This document shows, piece after piece, positions 26,967-35,154 of a DNA stretch of 62,801 bases; positions within the stretch are counted from its first letter, which is position 1, and each line of letters starts with the position of its first letter. The position numbers were made by a program, and so were the translations under genes. This stretch comes from Hoylesella timonensis 4401737 = DSM 22865 = JCM 15640 (GTDB taxonomy: Bacteria > Bacteroidota > Bacteroidia > Bacteroidales > Bacteroidaceae), in assembly GCF_000455445.1 (NCBI RefSeq), contig NZ_HG417091.1, positions 188,445 to 251,245 of the forward strand, given 5' to 3'. Below the pieces are notes generated by a model. That model was not told the origin of the DNA, made no database searches, and saw only the letters and a program-made list of their open reading frames with translations.

Positions 26967-27812
26967 ATGAAGAATTATCGTTATATATTAGTTAGTGTAC
27001 TCTTATGTTTAGGGACAACACTTGTGGCTCAAAATAAGAGTCTTACTATTCTCCACACAAACGACACCCACAGTTGTATATATCCATTAAACCCGAACTT
27101 AGCAGATACCATGCTTGCAGGGCGAGGGGGATTTATTCGAAGAATTGGGATGCTGAAAGAGGAAAGGAAGAAAGACCCTCAGCTGTTACTTTTCGATAGT
27201 GGCGATTTCAGTCAGGGCTCGCCTTATTATACCTTATATCAAGGAGAGGTCGAGGTAAAGTTGATGAATGAAATGGGGTATGATGCAGGTGTGCTTGGCA
27301 ATCATGAGTTTGATTTTGGAATGGACAACCTGGCTCGTCTTATCAAACAATTAAATTATCCTGTCGTATGTAGCAATTATGATTTTACGGGAACTGTTTG
27401 TGAAGGTTTGGTAAAGCCGTATGTTATACTGAAGCGCAAAGGGATTAAGATAGGTGTGTTTGGACTCTCGCCAGAGATGGAAGGACTTGTAGATTTGAAG
27501 AAATGTGAGGGAGTGAAGTATTTAGACCCTATCAAAGTAGGGCAGCAAATGGCTTCTCTCTTAAAAAATAAATATAAGTGTGATTTAGTGATTTGTTTAT
27601 CGCACATGGGTTGGTTGAAAAAGGGGATGAGCGAACAACGTATAATTGCACATACTCGGGGCATTGACCTGCTGTTAGGTGGACACTCTCATACATATTT
27701 CCAATCTCTAAGATATGTTAAGAATTTGGATGGAAAAGAGATACCTGTTGATCAAAATGGGAAACATGCCATTTATGTAGGAAAGTTGCTATTGCAATTC
27801 AAGAAAAAATGA
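26967..27812 (+). CDS. Exported metallophosphatase, 5'-nucleotidase N-terminal domain
   Basis: The 281-residue protein has a signal peptide (MKNYRYILVSVLLCLGTTLVA) and the catalytic metal-binding blocks ILHTNDTHS, FDSGDFSQGSPYY, LGNHEFDFGMDNL, CLSHMGWL and GGHSHTYF. It is the catalytic half of a UshA-like nucleotidase. The substrate-binding half is supplied by the gene just upstream, so the usual N-to-C domain order is reversed in the operon. The protein ends shortly after the catalytic domain. Confidence 0.92.
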   Translation: MKNYRYILVSVLLCLGTTLVAQNKSLTILHTNDTHSCIYPLNPNLADTMLAGRGGFIRRIGMLKEERKKDPQLLLFDSGDFSQGSPYYTLYQGEVEVKLMNEMGYDAGVLGNHEFDFGMDNLARLIKQLNYPVVCSNYDFTGTVCEGLVKPYVILKRKGIKIGVFGLSPEMEGLVDLKKCEGVKYLDPIKVGQQMASLLKNKYKCDLVICLSHMGWLKKGMSEQRIIAHTRGIDLLLGGHSHTYFQSLRYVKNLDGKEIPVDQNGKHAIYVGKLLLQFKKK

Positions 27813-27836
27813 CAAAACATTTGGCATAGAAATAAA

Positions 27837-28029
27837 GGCTGGCTCTATAAATTAGCTTTGTTAGATTTTGAGCTTATTTTTGCGATCAAAATGCAAGAGA
27901 GTGAAGGAGTGTAGCGAGCTACACGACTGAACGAGCTTACATTTTGAACCAAAAAGAAGCCAAAAGATAACAAAACGTATTTCATAAACATTTGATGACT
28001 ATGTGCGGTGGTAATTTATAGAACCAGCC
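27837..28029. mobile_element. MITE-like element, 193 bp
   Basis: The ends are 18-bp inverted repeats matching at 17 positions (GGCTGGCTCTATAAATTA and its partner at 28012-28029). TAAA directly flanks both sides, a possible 4-bp target duplication. Nested inner arms (TCAAAATG/CATTTTGA and GTGTAGC/GCTACAC) make the interior nearly one long hairpin. It has no coding capacity. It lies between the convergent nucleotidase and PorT genes and may now also act as a terminator. Confidence 0.65.
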
Positions 28030-28046
28030 TAAAGAACTTTCACTCT

Positions 28047-28118
28047 GGGTGAGTTTTATAAATTACCATCGTAGCATACGTTTTAGGGCTTGACGAGACT
28101 AATTTATGGAACTCACCC
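28047..28118. mobile_element. Second MITE-like element, 72 bp, related to its neighbour
   Basis: The 19-bp inverted ends (GGGTGAGTTTTATAAATTA at 28047-28065 and its partner at 28100-28118) match at 17 positions. Both ends share the ATAAATTA core with the element at 27837. The inner sequence next to the left end (complement AAAACGTAT...GATGGTAATTTATA) also resembles the right inner end of that element. It looks like an internally deleted relative inserted only 17 bp away. Confidence 0.6.
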
Positions 28119-28139
28119 TATTTGTTGGTGTGTTCATCT

Positions 28140-28889
28140 TTATTCAAAATAGAACGTCAAGACTATCATCTTGGAGCGTGCTTCATTGGTAGCGTTGGTG
28201 TAAGGTATCATGTTCTTATCTTTAATACCTTTGACATGGTTCTTGTCATAGCTGTTGGTGAGTCCAAACATAAATTTAAGTTCTGGTCTTAACTTAAAGT
28301 ATTGAAGATAGAAATCACACCCCACGCCTATCTCTGCAAATACATCGTAACGTTTCAAGGCTACAAACTGGTCGTTTTTCCCATTGAGGTTAATCATAGG
28401 GTTCACCCCTGTAATTAAATAAGGTCGATGGTTATTAAATCTCGGCGCAGCGAAGATAACATCCAAAGCGGAGGAGATGTAAGCGGTTTTCATGTCTTGT
28501 CGCTGCTCCGTTGGCTTTCCTTCTTTATCCAACATGCCATAGTCGCGGAAAGTTAAGTGCCGATTTCCGAAGTACATGGCAGGAGCAATGCGAAACTGGA
28601 AGTGCTTACTGAGCCTCATTTCTGCGAGTACTCCCACCGTGAGTCCTGCATCCCATCTATCTTGGTCAACGGTAATGAGACGTTCTGACACACTCCCGTC
28701 TTCGTGTGTGAGTTGTTGAATACCTACATTATTTAATTCAACATCTTGTACATGAGTACCCAATAATACGCCAAAGTGCAGTGGGCGTAAATCTGCGTAG
28801 GGACGATTTTGAACGACACGGTCTATCTGTGCAAGGCACTGAACCCATGAGGCAAAAAATAGAATTGTACAAAGCACTGTCTTCTTCAT
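28140..28889 (-). CDS. porT: PorT-family outer-membrane beta-barrel protein
   Basis: The 249-residue protein has a signal peptide (MKKTVLCTILFFASWVQCLAQ) and an eight-strand-type barrel. The opening NRPYADLRPLHFGVLLGTHVQD, the RIAPAMYFGNRHLTFRD segment, YISSALDVIFAAPRFNNHRPYLITGVNPMINL, and GVGCDFYLQYFKLRPELKFMFGL are typical of PorT, a factor of the type IX secretion system. It ends in an aromatic residue pattern (LTFYFE) suited to barrel insertion. The upstream 1.2 kb is gene-free, so it appears to be transcribed alone. Confidence 0.82.
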   Translation of the reverse strand: MKKTVLCTILFFASWVQCLAQIDRVVQNRPYADLRPLHFGVLLGTHVQDVELNNVGIQQLTHEDGSVSERLITVDQDRWDAGLTVGVLAEMRLSKHFQFRIAPAMYFGNRHLTFRDYGMLDKEGKPTEQRQDMKTAYISSALDVIFAAPRFNNHRPYLITGVNPMINLNGKNDQFVALKRYDVFAEIGVGCDFYLQYFKLRPELKFMFGLTNSYDKNHVKGIKDKNMIPYTNATNEARSKMIVLTFYFE

Positions 28890-29317
28890 GTTGGAATAAC
28901 GTAAAATCTACCGTGATATTGCTAATTGGCACAAGTTCTTTAGTGGACACGGCTCTTTCATTTATGGGCAATGTTGTTGAACAATAAACAAATTGAGTGA
29001 TGCAAATGAATTCAACAAGACAACGAACGCCAACGCTCTACGCGTGAAACAAACCAGCCGACATCAACGCATTGTGTGTTCTTGACAAATTAGCTTTATT
29101 TGGTGAACGCCTGCGTTTATAGCTTCCAACCATCGGATTTGCTGTTTTTGTTCAATTTGTAGTTGAAACAAAAGAGCATCCTTGTTTTTGGCAACAAGCG
29201 ACCTTTTGTTTAATGAATGAGCCTTGCGGTTTCTATCTATACCACGCTCTTTGTGGTAATAACTTCAATGAAATGGGGGTGTAATTATTGTCAAAATATT
29301 TAACAAGTACACGCTCA

Positions 29318-29534
29318 TAATTCGAATATTTGCAACCAACTTTACTTTCGGTCGCAAATACGCGAGTTATGCGATAGTTTTACAACTCGTTGTTTGTTAA
29401 GTGATTATGCGTAATCGTACGCACAAAACCTCGTTTTTTCCCCTTTTTAGTCTCCAAAAACCATCAAAAAATGGTGTTGAAACAATACTTTAGTGCCTCA
29501 ATAGTAACTTAGTAAGGGTGTTATTCACATGTAA
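29318..29534 (+). repeat. Dispersed non-coding repeat, copy B
   Basis: Arms at 29318-29339 and 29352-29373 (18 of 22 paired) flank a 12-nt loop, the same architecture as copy A at 12514. The right arm contains GGTCGCAAATACGCGAG. The tail CGTTGTTTGTTAAG...ATTATGCG follows. The module TAAGGGTGTTATTCACATG (29513-29531) is the exact complement of a 19-bp segment of copy A, so this part is inverted relative to copy A. Confidence 0.7.
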
Positions 29535-29944
29535 TAGTTGCCTTAACTCAATGCTTCAGCGAGCCAACAGCACTTTTTTCGTCCAAAAATGCCGTTTTGA
29601 CTGCTTTTTTCATTCTTGTCTTTTTCTATTTCGCAACTTTTCAATTGCGGTTTTATTGTCATCTATATTGACAAAAATAGGAAGTAGAAGATTCTGTATC
29701 GCAAGCATTTTGTATCTTTCGTTGTGCAACATGTTTTTTTAGTTTATCTCCTCTGTAAACATTATGTGCATTGAGGTAAGAGGATGTGCCTATTTTGAGA
29801 CATCCTTTCAACAGCTTCAACGGTCATCGTCAAAGACCTTACTATGTGAAAAACTTTGTACTTACACGAGAAATTCGTTGATGGGGAATAAAAGATAAAT
29901 GATAAAAAATAATAGTAATTGATAAGTATTTGAAATAATTACTG

Positions 29945-29952
29945 TACCTTTG
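29945..29952 (+). promoter_or_regulatory. Likely -7 box for the ferredoxin gene
   Basis: TACCTTTGC matches TAnnTTTG. A TTG lies 23 bp upstream (29919-29921) and a TTTG 12 bp upstream; neither spacing is ideal. The leader would be about 125 nt. Confidence 0.5.
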
Positions 29953-30083
29953 CATTATTCAAATGTAGAAAACTACAACGTATATAATTTGATGATAAGA
30001 AAATCGAGTCACGGCGAGGAATTGCTGTTATTTCGATAAGTACTATTTTATACAAAAACATTAATTTACAAAAAAACAACATT

Positions 30084-30254
30084 ATGGCTTACGTAATTGG
30101 AAATGACTGCATTGCATGCGGTACATGTATTGATGAATGCCCAGTAGGAGCAATCTCTGAAGGTGAAATTTATTCTATCAATCCTGACACTTGCACCGAG
30201 TGTGGTACATGTGCAGAAGTTTGCCCAAATGAGGCAATCTCTCTACCTGAGTAA
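30084..30254 (+). CDS. 2[4Fe-4S] ferredoxin
   Basis: A 56-residue electron carrier, MAYVIGNDCIACGTCIDECP at the front. Two clusters are marked by CIACGTCIDECP (residues 9-20) and CTECGTCAEVCP (about 37-48), each CxxCxxC...CP. This is the clostridial-type bacterial ferredoxin length and layout. It is flanked by its own promoter and terminator. In anaerobic Bacteroidetes it would serve pyruvate:ferredoxin oxidoreductase and related enzymes. Confidence 0.96.
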   Translation: MAYVIGNDCIACGTCIDECPVGAISEGEIYSINPDTCTECGTCAEVCPNEAISLPE

Positions 30255-30340
30255 AGAACAGCATTTATAAGAACGGTAAACGTCTGGTGTTAGGAGGTTC
30301 ATTTCGATATGATATCCTAACAATAACAGAATGATTTGTA

Positions 30341-30377
30341 ACGAGACACTTTGAAATGATTGAGTGTCTCGTTTTAT
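30341..30377 (+). terminator. Terminator of the ferredoxin gene
   Basis: ACGAGACACT (30341-30350) pairs with AGTGTCTCGT (30363-30372) across a 12-nt loop, followed by TTTTA. It lies about 87 bp past the stop codon. Confidence 0.8.
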
Positions 30378-30490
30378 GTTGGTCACTGTTGATAAATTCA
30401 GAACGGAGAATACCATAGCTCGTTGTTCAATCATAAGTTTATCTTGATACATACGCAATATTCTGCCAGGTTGGCACATACGTATAAAAA

Positions 30491-30535
30491 AATAACGAGG
30501 GTGTGTCCGTTTATATTTGACACACCCTCGTTATT
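30491..30535 (-). terminator. Terminator of the Exb/TonB operon
   Basis: A perfect 17-bp stem (AATAACGAGGGTGTGTC and its complement) with an 11-nt loop lies just past the TPR gene. On the minus strand it is followed by a run of T. Confidence 0.88.
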
Positions 30536-30553
30536 TGGTTTGTTATTTCTCTT

Positions 30554-31972
30554 TTACTTCATTCCTAAAGCTTGTTTTGCGACCTCATTGTTAGGATCAA
30601 GTTCAAGAACCTTTTTCCAATATGAGTCAGCTGTAGCTTTATTTCCTTGTAACAGATAGTAATATCCTAAATATCTATAAGCTTCAATCAATCTAGTGTT
30701 ATCCACATCATCACGACTTGCCTTCTCACTTAACGACTTGGCTAATGCCTCATAGAAAGGCTTGGCTAATCCTTGTTTTGTTTCAGGGTCCAAGTTGGAG
30801 TTAACACGTGCACGCATGAAGTTAGCAAAATCGATGTTTGCAGGAAATTTTTCACCTAATTGTTTATACACCTCATCAGCTTTGAGATAAGTAGCTTTTT
30901 GTTCTTCTCCTTTTTGGCTGGCTGCCATGGTCGTATAGATAGAACCTAACCCAGCTAAGTCAGTAGCAGAAGGCTTCTGGACATTCACTAAATAATCTTC
31001 ATAATATTTGATGGCATTAGCAAAGTCGCCTTTACCAAGGTAAGCATCAGAGAGCCCTTTCTTGTTATTATTTACAAGTTCGGCATTCTCTTTATTTGCA
31101 ATTAATGCCTTCTCGAACATCTTAATAGCGTTCTCGTATTGCTTATCACCCAAGTATGCTTGACCATAGTAGGTGTAATCATATCCAGAGATTACCGCAC
31201 TATCAGAAGCATTGAATAGTCGGTCGGCATATTTAAGTGCATCTTGAATTTGACCTTCGTCCGTGTAATTGTAGAATGCAATTCTGTTCCATGCAGCGTA
31301 ACGAGGATTTTTACTCAGTCCATATAAAGCCATATCCAAACTCTTCTGACGTTTTTGAGAGAGATAGCCTGCCATGGCATAATTTGTAATGTCTACATTT
31401 TCGAGTTTTGACTTATCTACTTTTTCGTAATATTGCATGCTCTTATCCAGCATATTTGAATTGTAGTAAATTCTTGCAGCCAATGCATCAACAGCAATGT
31501 CAGGTCGTTGAGTGCGCAAATCATTCAAATTCGATACTGCTTCCTCTGGACTCCTACCTCGGAGAATATTTGCATATTTGAAATATGCATCTGGATTTTT
31601 TGGATCAAAGTATTTAGCCTGTTGGTACCAACCTGCTGCAGCTCCGCCATCATCTTTCATTACTTCAACGTCACCTGCCAAGATGTAAGCTGGTGCATAT
31701 TTCTTATCACGTTCCATAGCAAGGTTGGCATATTTCATAGCCATTTCAGTATTCTTCTGTTCTAAGAATGCCCTTCCTATTCCAACAAGCACAGCAGGAT
31801 TCTTTTTGTTTGCCTTATAGATAGGTTTTAATGCCTTTTCAACATCGTTCTTTGTTGATTTGATAATCTCCGTTGCTTGTTTAATGGCAACTTGGTCTTC
31901 ACTTTGTGCTATCACTGGAGCCGACATACTCATGAGTAGAGCTCCTGCCAATAAATATTTAATTCTCTTCAT
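30554..31972 (-). CDS. Exported tetratricopeptide-repeat protein
   Basis: The 472-residue protein has a signal peptide (MKRIKYLLAGALLMSMSAPVIAQ) and multiple TPR units throughout, such as AMKYANLAMERDKKYAPAYI, YYGQAYLGDKQYENAIKMFEKAL, SDAYLGKGDFANAIKYYEDYL and a final LGYYYLLQGNKATADSYWKKVLELDPNN. TPRs mediate protein-protein contacts, here in the periplasm. It is the last gene of the exbB-exbD-exbD-tonB-pstS-like operon, 50 bp after the binding lipoprotein, and may be a periplasmic partner of the energy-transduction complex. Confidence 0.88.
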   Translation of the reverse strand: MKRIKYLLAGALLMSMSAPVIAQSEDQVAIKQATEIIKSTKNDVEKALKPIYKANKKNPAVLVGIGRAFLEQKNTEMAMKYANLAMERDKKYAPAYILAGDVEVMKDDGGAAAGWYQQAKYFDPKNPDAYFKYANILRGRSPEEAVSNLNDLRTQRPDIAVDALAARIYYNSNMLDKSMQYYEKVDKSKLENVDITNYAMAGYLSQKRQKSLDMALYGLSKNPRYAAWNRIAFYNYTDEGQIQDALKYADRLFNASDSAVISGYDYTYYGQAYLGDKQYENAIKMFEKALIANKENAELVNNNKKGLSDAYLGKGDFANAIKYYEDYLVNVQKPSATDLAGLGSIYTTMAASQKGEEQKATYLKADEVYKQLGEKFPANIDFANFMRARVNSNLDPETKQGLAKPFYEALAKSLSEKASRDDVDNTRLIEAYRYLGYYYLLQGNKATADSYWKKVLELDPNNEVAKQALGMK

Positions 31973-32022
31973 ACTCTTTTTCTTTATGGATTTGTTTTTT
32001 AATTCTCAGAAATCTGTTGTAA

Positions 32023-32988
32023 TCATTCATTGGATACACGAACATTTCTTACGGTCAAATTTCCGTACGCAGGCAACAAGCCTGTTTTTAAAATAATCTT
32101 TTGTCCTTTGTCTTGTGATATAATGAAGTTAGAAAAACCTGTGGGTAATCCCATGTGGGTGTCGTTAAGTAATATATACAAAGTTCGTGCCAAAGGGTAA
32201 CTCCCATTGAATATATAATATTGGTATGGTTTCCAACTGTTCTGTACGTTTGCGATTGGAACAGAAGACACCGCCATTGGTCGGATTTCTTTCTTGAATG
32301 TCAAATTGGTAGTGTCACGTTTGTCGTTTAACCAATTGCTTCCAATAATTCCGATAGCACCTTTGTTTTCTTCTACATACTTAATTACTTCAGTTGTCTT
32401 CTTTACTGCTGCAACATTCTTGTTTAGAATTGGTTTTCCTCCCAGAATTGAATCTTCTACGAAGTGGACTGCTGAAGAGTTTGGATTATCAAATACTACA
32501 GTGATTTCTCCTATTTTGGATTTCGGATAGATTTGATTCCAACGTGTAATTTTTCCGTTAAGGATATCCTTTATGTTGTCAACACTGATACAAGAATCAG
32601 TGTTGCTGATGTTCTGAATTAATGCAAGTCCGTCGTATGCGAACCTAACTGAGCGAGGAAATTGTTTTCTTGCTTTTAGACTTTCAAGTTCCTCTTTCTT
32701 AAAATCACGCGAGGTAATCGCCATCCAAACCTCTCCTTTCAGTAGTTTGTTGATGGCTTCTGACTCATTTGTATAGATGGGAGTCAGCTTGGCATCTGGG
32801 TAAGTATATTCAAAGAGCTCGCGTTCCTCTTCTATTACTGGACTAAAACTTTCGTCAGAAGCAAAAGTGATTGCTCCTGACGAATAAGTATCTGTTCTCC
32901 CATCTTTTGGCTTCTTATTTTTACAAGAAGCCAAAAGACAGGTGATTAGTGTTAATCCTACAAGTATGTAAGATATATTTCTCTTCAT
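32023..32988 (-). CDS. PstS-like substrate-binding lipoprotein
   Basis: The 321-residue protein has a lipoprotein signal peptide with Cys22 (LLASCKNKK). A PBP-like fold of the phosphate-binding type follows: ITFASDESFSPVIEEE, YDGLALIQNISNTD, LNGKITRWNQIYPKSKIGEITVVFDNPNSSAVHFVEDSIL and KGAIGIIGSNWLND. In PstS the corresponding residues bind phosphate, but no pst transporter genes are adjacent. It begins 1 bp after the TonB-like gene stop, so it is tightly coupled to the Exb operon. The ligand is unknown. Confidence 0.85.
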   Translation of the reverse strand: MKRNISYILVGLTLITCLLASCKNKKPKDGRTDTYSSGAITFASDESFSPVIEEERELFEYTYPDAKLTPIYTNESEAINKLLKGEVWMAITSRDFKKEELESLKARKQFPRSVRFAYDGLALIQNISNTDSCISVDNIKDILNGKITRWNQIYPKSKIGEITVVFDNPNSSAVHFVEDSILGGKPILNKNVAAVKKTTEVIKYVEENKGAIGIIGSNWLNDKRDTTNLTFKKEIRPMAVSSVPIANVQNSWKPYQYYIFNGSYPLARTLYILLNDTHMGLPTGFSNFIISQDKGQKIILKTGLLPAYGNLTVRNVRVSNE

Positions 32989-32989
32989 G

Positions 32990-33826
32990 TTATTGTAATT
33001 TGAACGAAACAGGTACGTTATATTTCACGCGTACAGCTGAACCATTTTGCTTACCAGGAATCCAAGCAGGCATGCTTCTTACTACACGAGCAGCCTCTTT
33101 ATCCAATGAGGGGTCTACAGAACGAACTACTTTCACGTCTGTGATATGTCCGTCTCTCTCTACAACGAAAGACACAACGACACGTCCCTGAACACCATTC
33201 TCTTGTGCTACTACAGGGTATTTAACGTTTTCGCTCAAGTACTTCATCAGTGCAGATGGACCACCAGGGAATGATGGCATCTGTTCTACTACATCGAAGA
33301 CCTTATTTTCTACTTCTGGTTTAGGCTCTGGTTGAGCCACTGCTTCTTTCAGTTTCAATACTTCACCGCCCTTGTCATCGTTACCTTTTACATCAATGGC
33401 ACCGATGGCAGTTTTGGTATTCATCAAATCGTCTTGAGTTTTCAATTCTTCTTCAGGTTTTACTTCGTTATCTTTCTTGATAACAGGTGCAGTAAACTTG
33501 ATAGAACTTTTTACTCGCTCAACAACCTTTTCAGGTTCTACTTCAACTTTCTTGGTTTGCTTTACTTCAGCCTTTTTCTTTGGCTGGTCAAGCTTAGAAA
33601 GTTCTACAACCTCTGTCATTGCAGCTCTCCTTCTTGCTTCTGCGTCTGCGGCCTTTTTAATGGTAAGTCCAACTTGGCAAAGCAAAACTAATACGACTAC
33701 AGCAATGATAGAGATAACATTTCTCTTACCTGTGCCTTTTCTTAGCTGATAGGCACCGTAAGACTGGTTGCGTCCGGCAAAAACGATGTCGGTCCAATCA
33801 CCAGAAATCAAATCTATTTTTGACAT
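32990..33826 (-). CDS. tonB: TonB-family energy transducer
   Basis: The 278-residue protein has a cytoplasmic N-terminus with IDLISGDWTDIVFAGRNQSYGAYQLRK, the typical Bacteroidetes opening, and one membrane helix (about residues 35-53). A charged K/E/P-rich spacer crosses the periplasm. The C-terminal TonB domain reads QGRVVVSFVVERDGHITDVKVVRSVDPSLDKEAARVVRSMPAWIPGKQNG. It passes proton-motive energy from ExbB/ExbD to outer-membrane transporters such as SusC. Confidence 0.95.
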   Translation of the reverse strand: MSKIDLISGDWTDIVFAGRNQSYGAYQLRKGTGKRNVISIIAVVVLVLLCQVGLTIKKAADAEARRRAAMTEVVELSKLDQPKKKAEVKQTKKVEVEPEKVVERVKSSIKFTAPVIKKDNEVKPEEELKTQDDLMNTKTAIGAIDVKGNDDKGGEVLKLKEAVAQPEPKPEVENKVFDVVEQMPSFPGGPSALMKYLSENVKYPVVAQENGVQGRVVVSFVVERDGHITDVKVVRSVDPSLDKEAARVVRSMPAWIPGKQNGSAVRVKYNVPVSFKLQ

Positions 33827-33861
33827 TGTTACTCTTTTTTAATGGTTAATACGATATCCTC

Positions 33862-34500
33862 TTATTCGACACCTTTCGCTTTCAACAACTTTTCGTCGTC
33901 TTTTGAAATCTTATCGAGGACATACTTACCAATGCTGCAAATCTGCATCTCGTCGAGCGCATCTACTACATTCTTATAACTTGCTTTATCTGTTGCTTTA
34001 ATGATGATTGTCATGGTCTGAATTTTCTGACCATTGATTTCACCTCTTTTTATCTGAGATAATTCTTTGCTATATACAGAATCGGGCATTTGATCTTTCT
34101 TCAAGTCAAGTTCAGCCTTTGCTTTCATCACATCCAAAACTGGTTGCGTATTATCTTCTGTCGTGTGCTGTATCAATACTTTACGAATACCATCTTTACC
34201 CCATGTTGTTTCTTTAAGAGTTGATGGATCGTCGTATTTCGGTAACCCTGCCACGTAGTAGATTTTGTCGTTTCCAGCTACATAGATAGTGATAGTGTAA
34301 GAAGCCTTGGTAACCGACTTGTCTTGCTCTGTCATGTTCTTATCGTTACTTGGCATACTCAGCTCCATGGTTTGTGGTTTGGCCAAAGAAGTACAGAGCA
34401 TGAAGAACGTAATAAGAAGCATCATCATGTCCACCATAGGTGTGAAGTCTACGCGGACATTAATCTTCTTCTGTTTACTTGTATCTTTTGATTTTGCCAT
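33862..34500 (-). CDS. exbD: ExbD/TolR-family biopolymer transport protein (second)
   Basis: The 212-residue protein has a short cytoplasmic N-terminus, then VDFTPMVDMMMLLITFFML, the single membrane helix with the conserved Asp that senses protons. The periplasmic domain is longer than in E. coli ExbD and ends IKATDKASYKNVVDALDEMQICSIGKYVL. It lies 2 bp after the first exbD; both paralogues probably enter one ExbB complex. Confidence 0.95.
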   Translation of the reverse strand: MAKSKDTSKQKKINVRVDFTPMVDMMMLLITFFMLCTSLAKPQTMELSMPSNDKNMTEQDKSVTKASYTITIYVAGNDKIYYVAGLPKYDDPSTLKETTWGKDGIRKVLIQHTTEDNTQPVLDVMKAKAELDLKKDQMPDSVYSKELSQIKRGEINGQKIQTMTIIIKATDKASYKNVVDALDEMQICSIGKYVLDKISKDDEKLLKAKGVE

Positions 34501-34502
34501 AC

Positions 34503-35123
34503 TTATTTATCCTCCCCAGTCTTTAATGAAGTGATGAGATAATAACGATTCTGGTTCATGTCTTGAAGTTCTGACATTAGCTTCTTTATTTTGGCATAAG
34601 GAGTATCGGCATCTGCCTTAATTGCAATTTTGATATCCTCATTCACATTCAGGGCTTCGGTTACCCAAAGTTGGAATTCACTCTTACCTCCATCAATAGA
34701 ATCAAGAGGAACACCAGCTTCAGCACCCGTGATTACTTCGGTCATCTTCTCATTAGGAAGACCTAAGTAGCCTTTTAAGCTATTCAATGGCACACCCCAC
34801 ATAGGGTCTGCTTGGAACTTCATCATTTCTTGATTTGTCAGTCCGATACTACTCGTCTCGTTCATTCCTTGAATAAGACTCAACAGGTCGTTCTGATTAT
34901 CCATACTCATAAACACTTTGCCAGCTTTATCGACAACGATGTTTAGCACGTCGTTTTCTGGAACCTTGATCTCAGAGACAGACGATGGCTGATTTACTTT
35001 CACTGGCTCGTTCTTAACGAATGTTGAAGTCAACATAAAGAACGTCAGCAAGAGTACCATCACGTCTGACATAGGAGTCATGTCAATCCAGACGTCATGT
35101 TTCTTAACTTTTAACTTACCCAT
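34503..35123 (-). CDS. exbD: ExbD/TolR-family biopolymer transport protein (first)
   Basis: The 206-residue protein shows the pattern of its neighbour: a basic N-terminus, IDMTPMSDVMVLLLTFFML as the membrane helix with proton-sensing Asp, and a periplasmic domain with ALNVNEDIKIAIKADADTPYAKIKKLMSELQDMNQNRYYLIT. It lies 31 bp after exbB. Confidence 0.95.
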   Translation of the reverse strand: MGKLKVKKHDVWIDMTPMSDVMVLLLTFFMLTSTFVKNEPVKVNQPSSVSEIKVPENDVLNIVVDKAGKVFMSMDNQNDLLSLIQGMNETSSIGLTNQEMMKFQADPMWGVPLNSLKGYLGLPNEKMTEVITGAEAGVPLDSIDGGKSEFQLWVTEALNVNEDIKIAIKADADTPYAKIKKLMSELQDMNQNRYYLITSLKTGEDK

Positions 35124-35154
35124 AACTGAATAATTTTTAAAGGGTTAGCAAAAA

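Larger units (their letters stand above)
28890..30083. other. 1.19-kb gene-free region
   Basis: It contains copy B of the dispersed palindromic repeat (29318-29534), a weak hairpin (AGGATGT...ACATCCT near 29781-29806), and the ferredoxin promoter with a leader of about 130 nt. Frames of up to about 75 codons occur on both strands, but their products are low-complexity and I do not regard them as genes. No structured RNA family was recognised. Confidence 0.6.
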
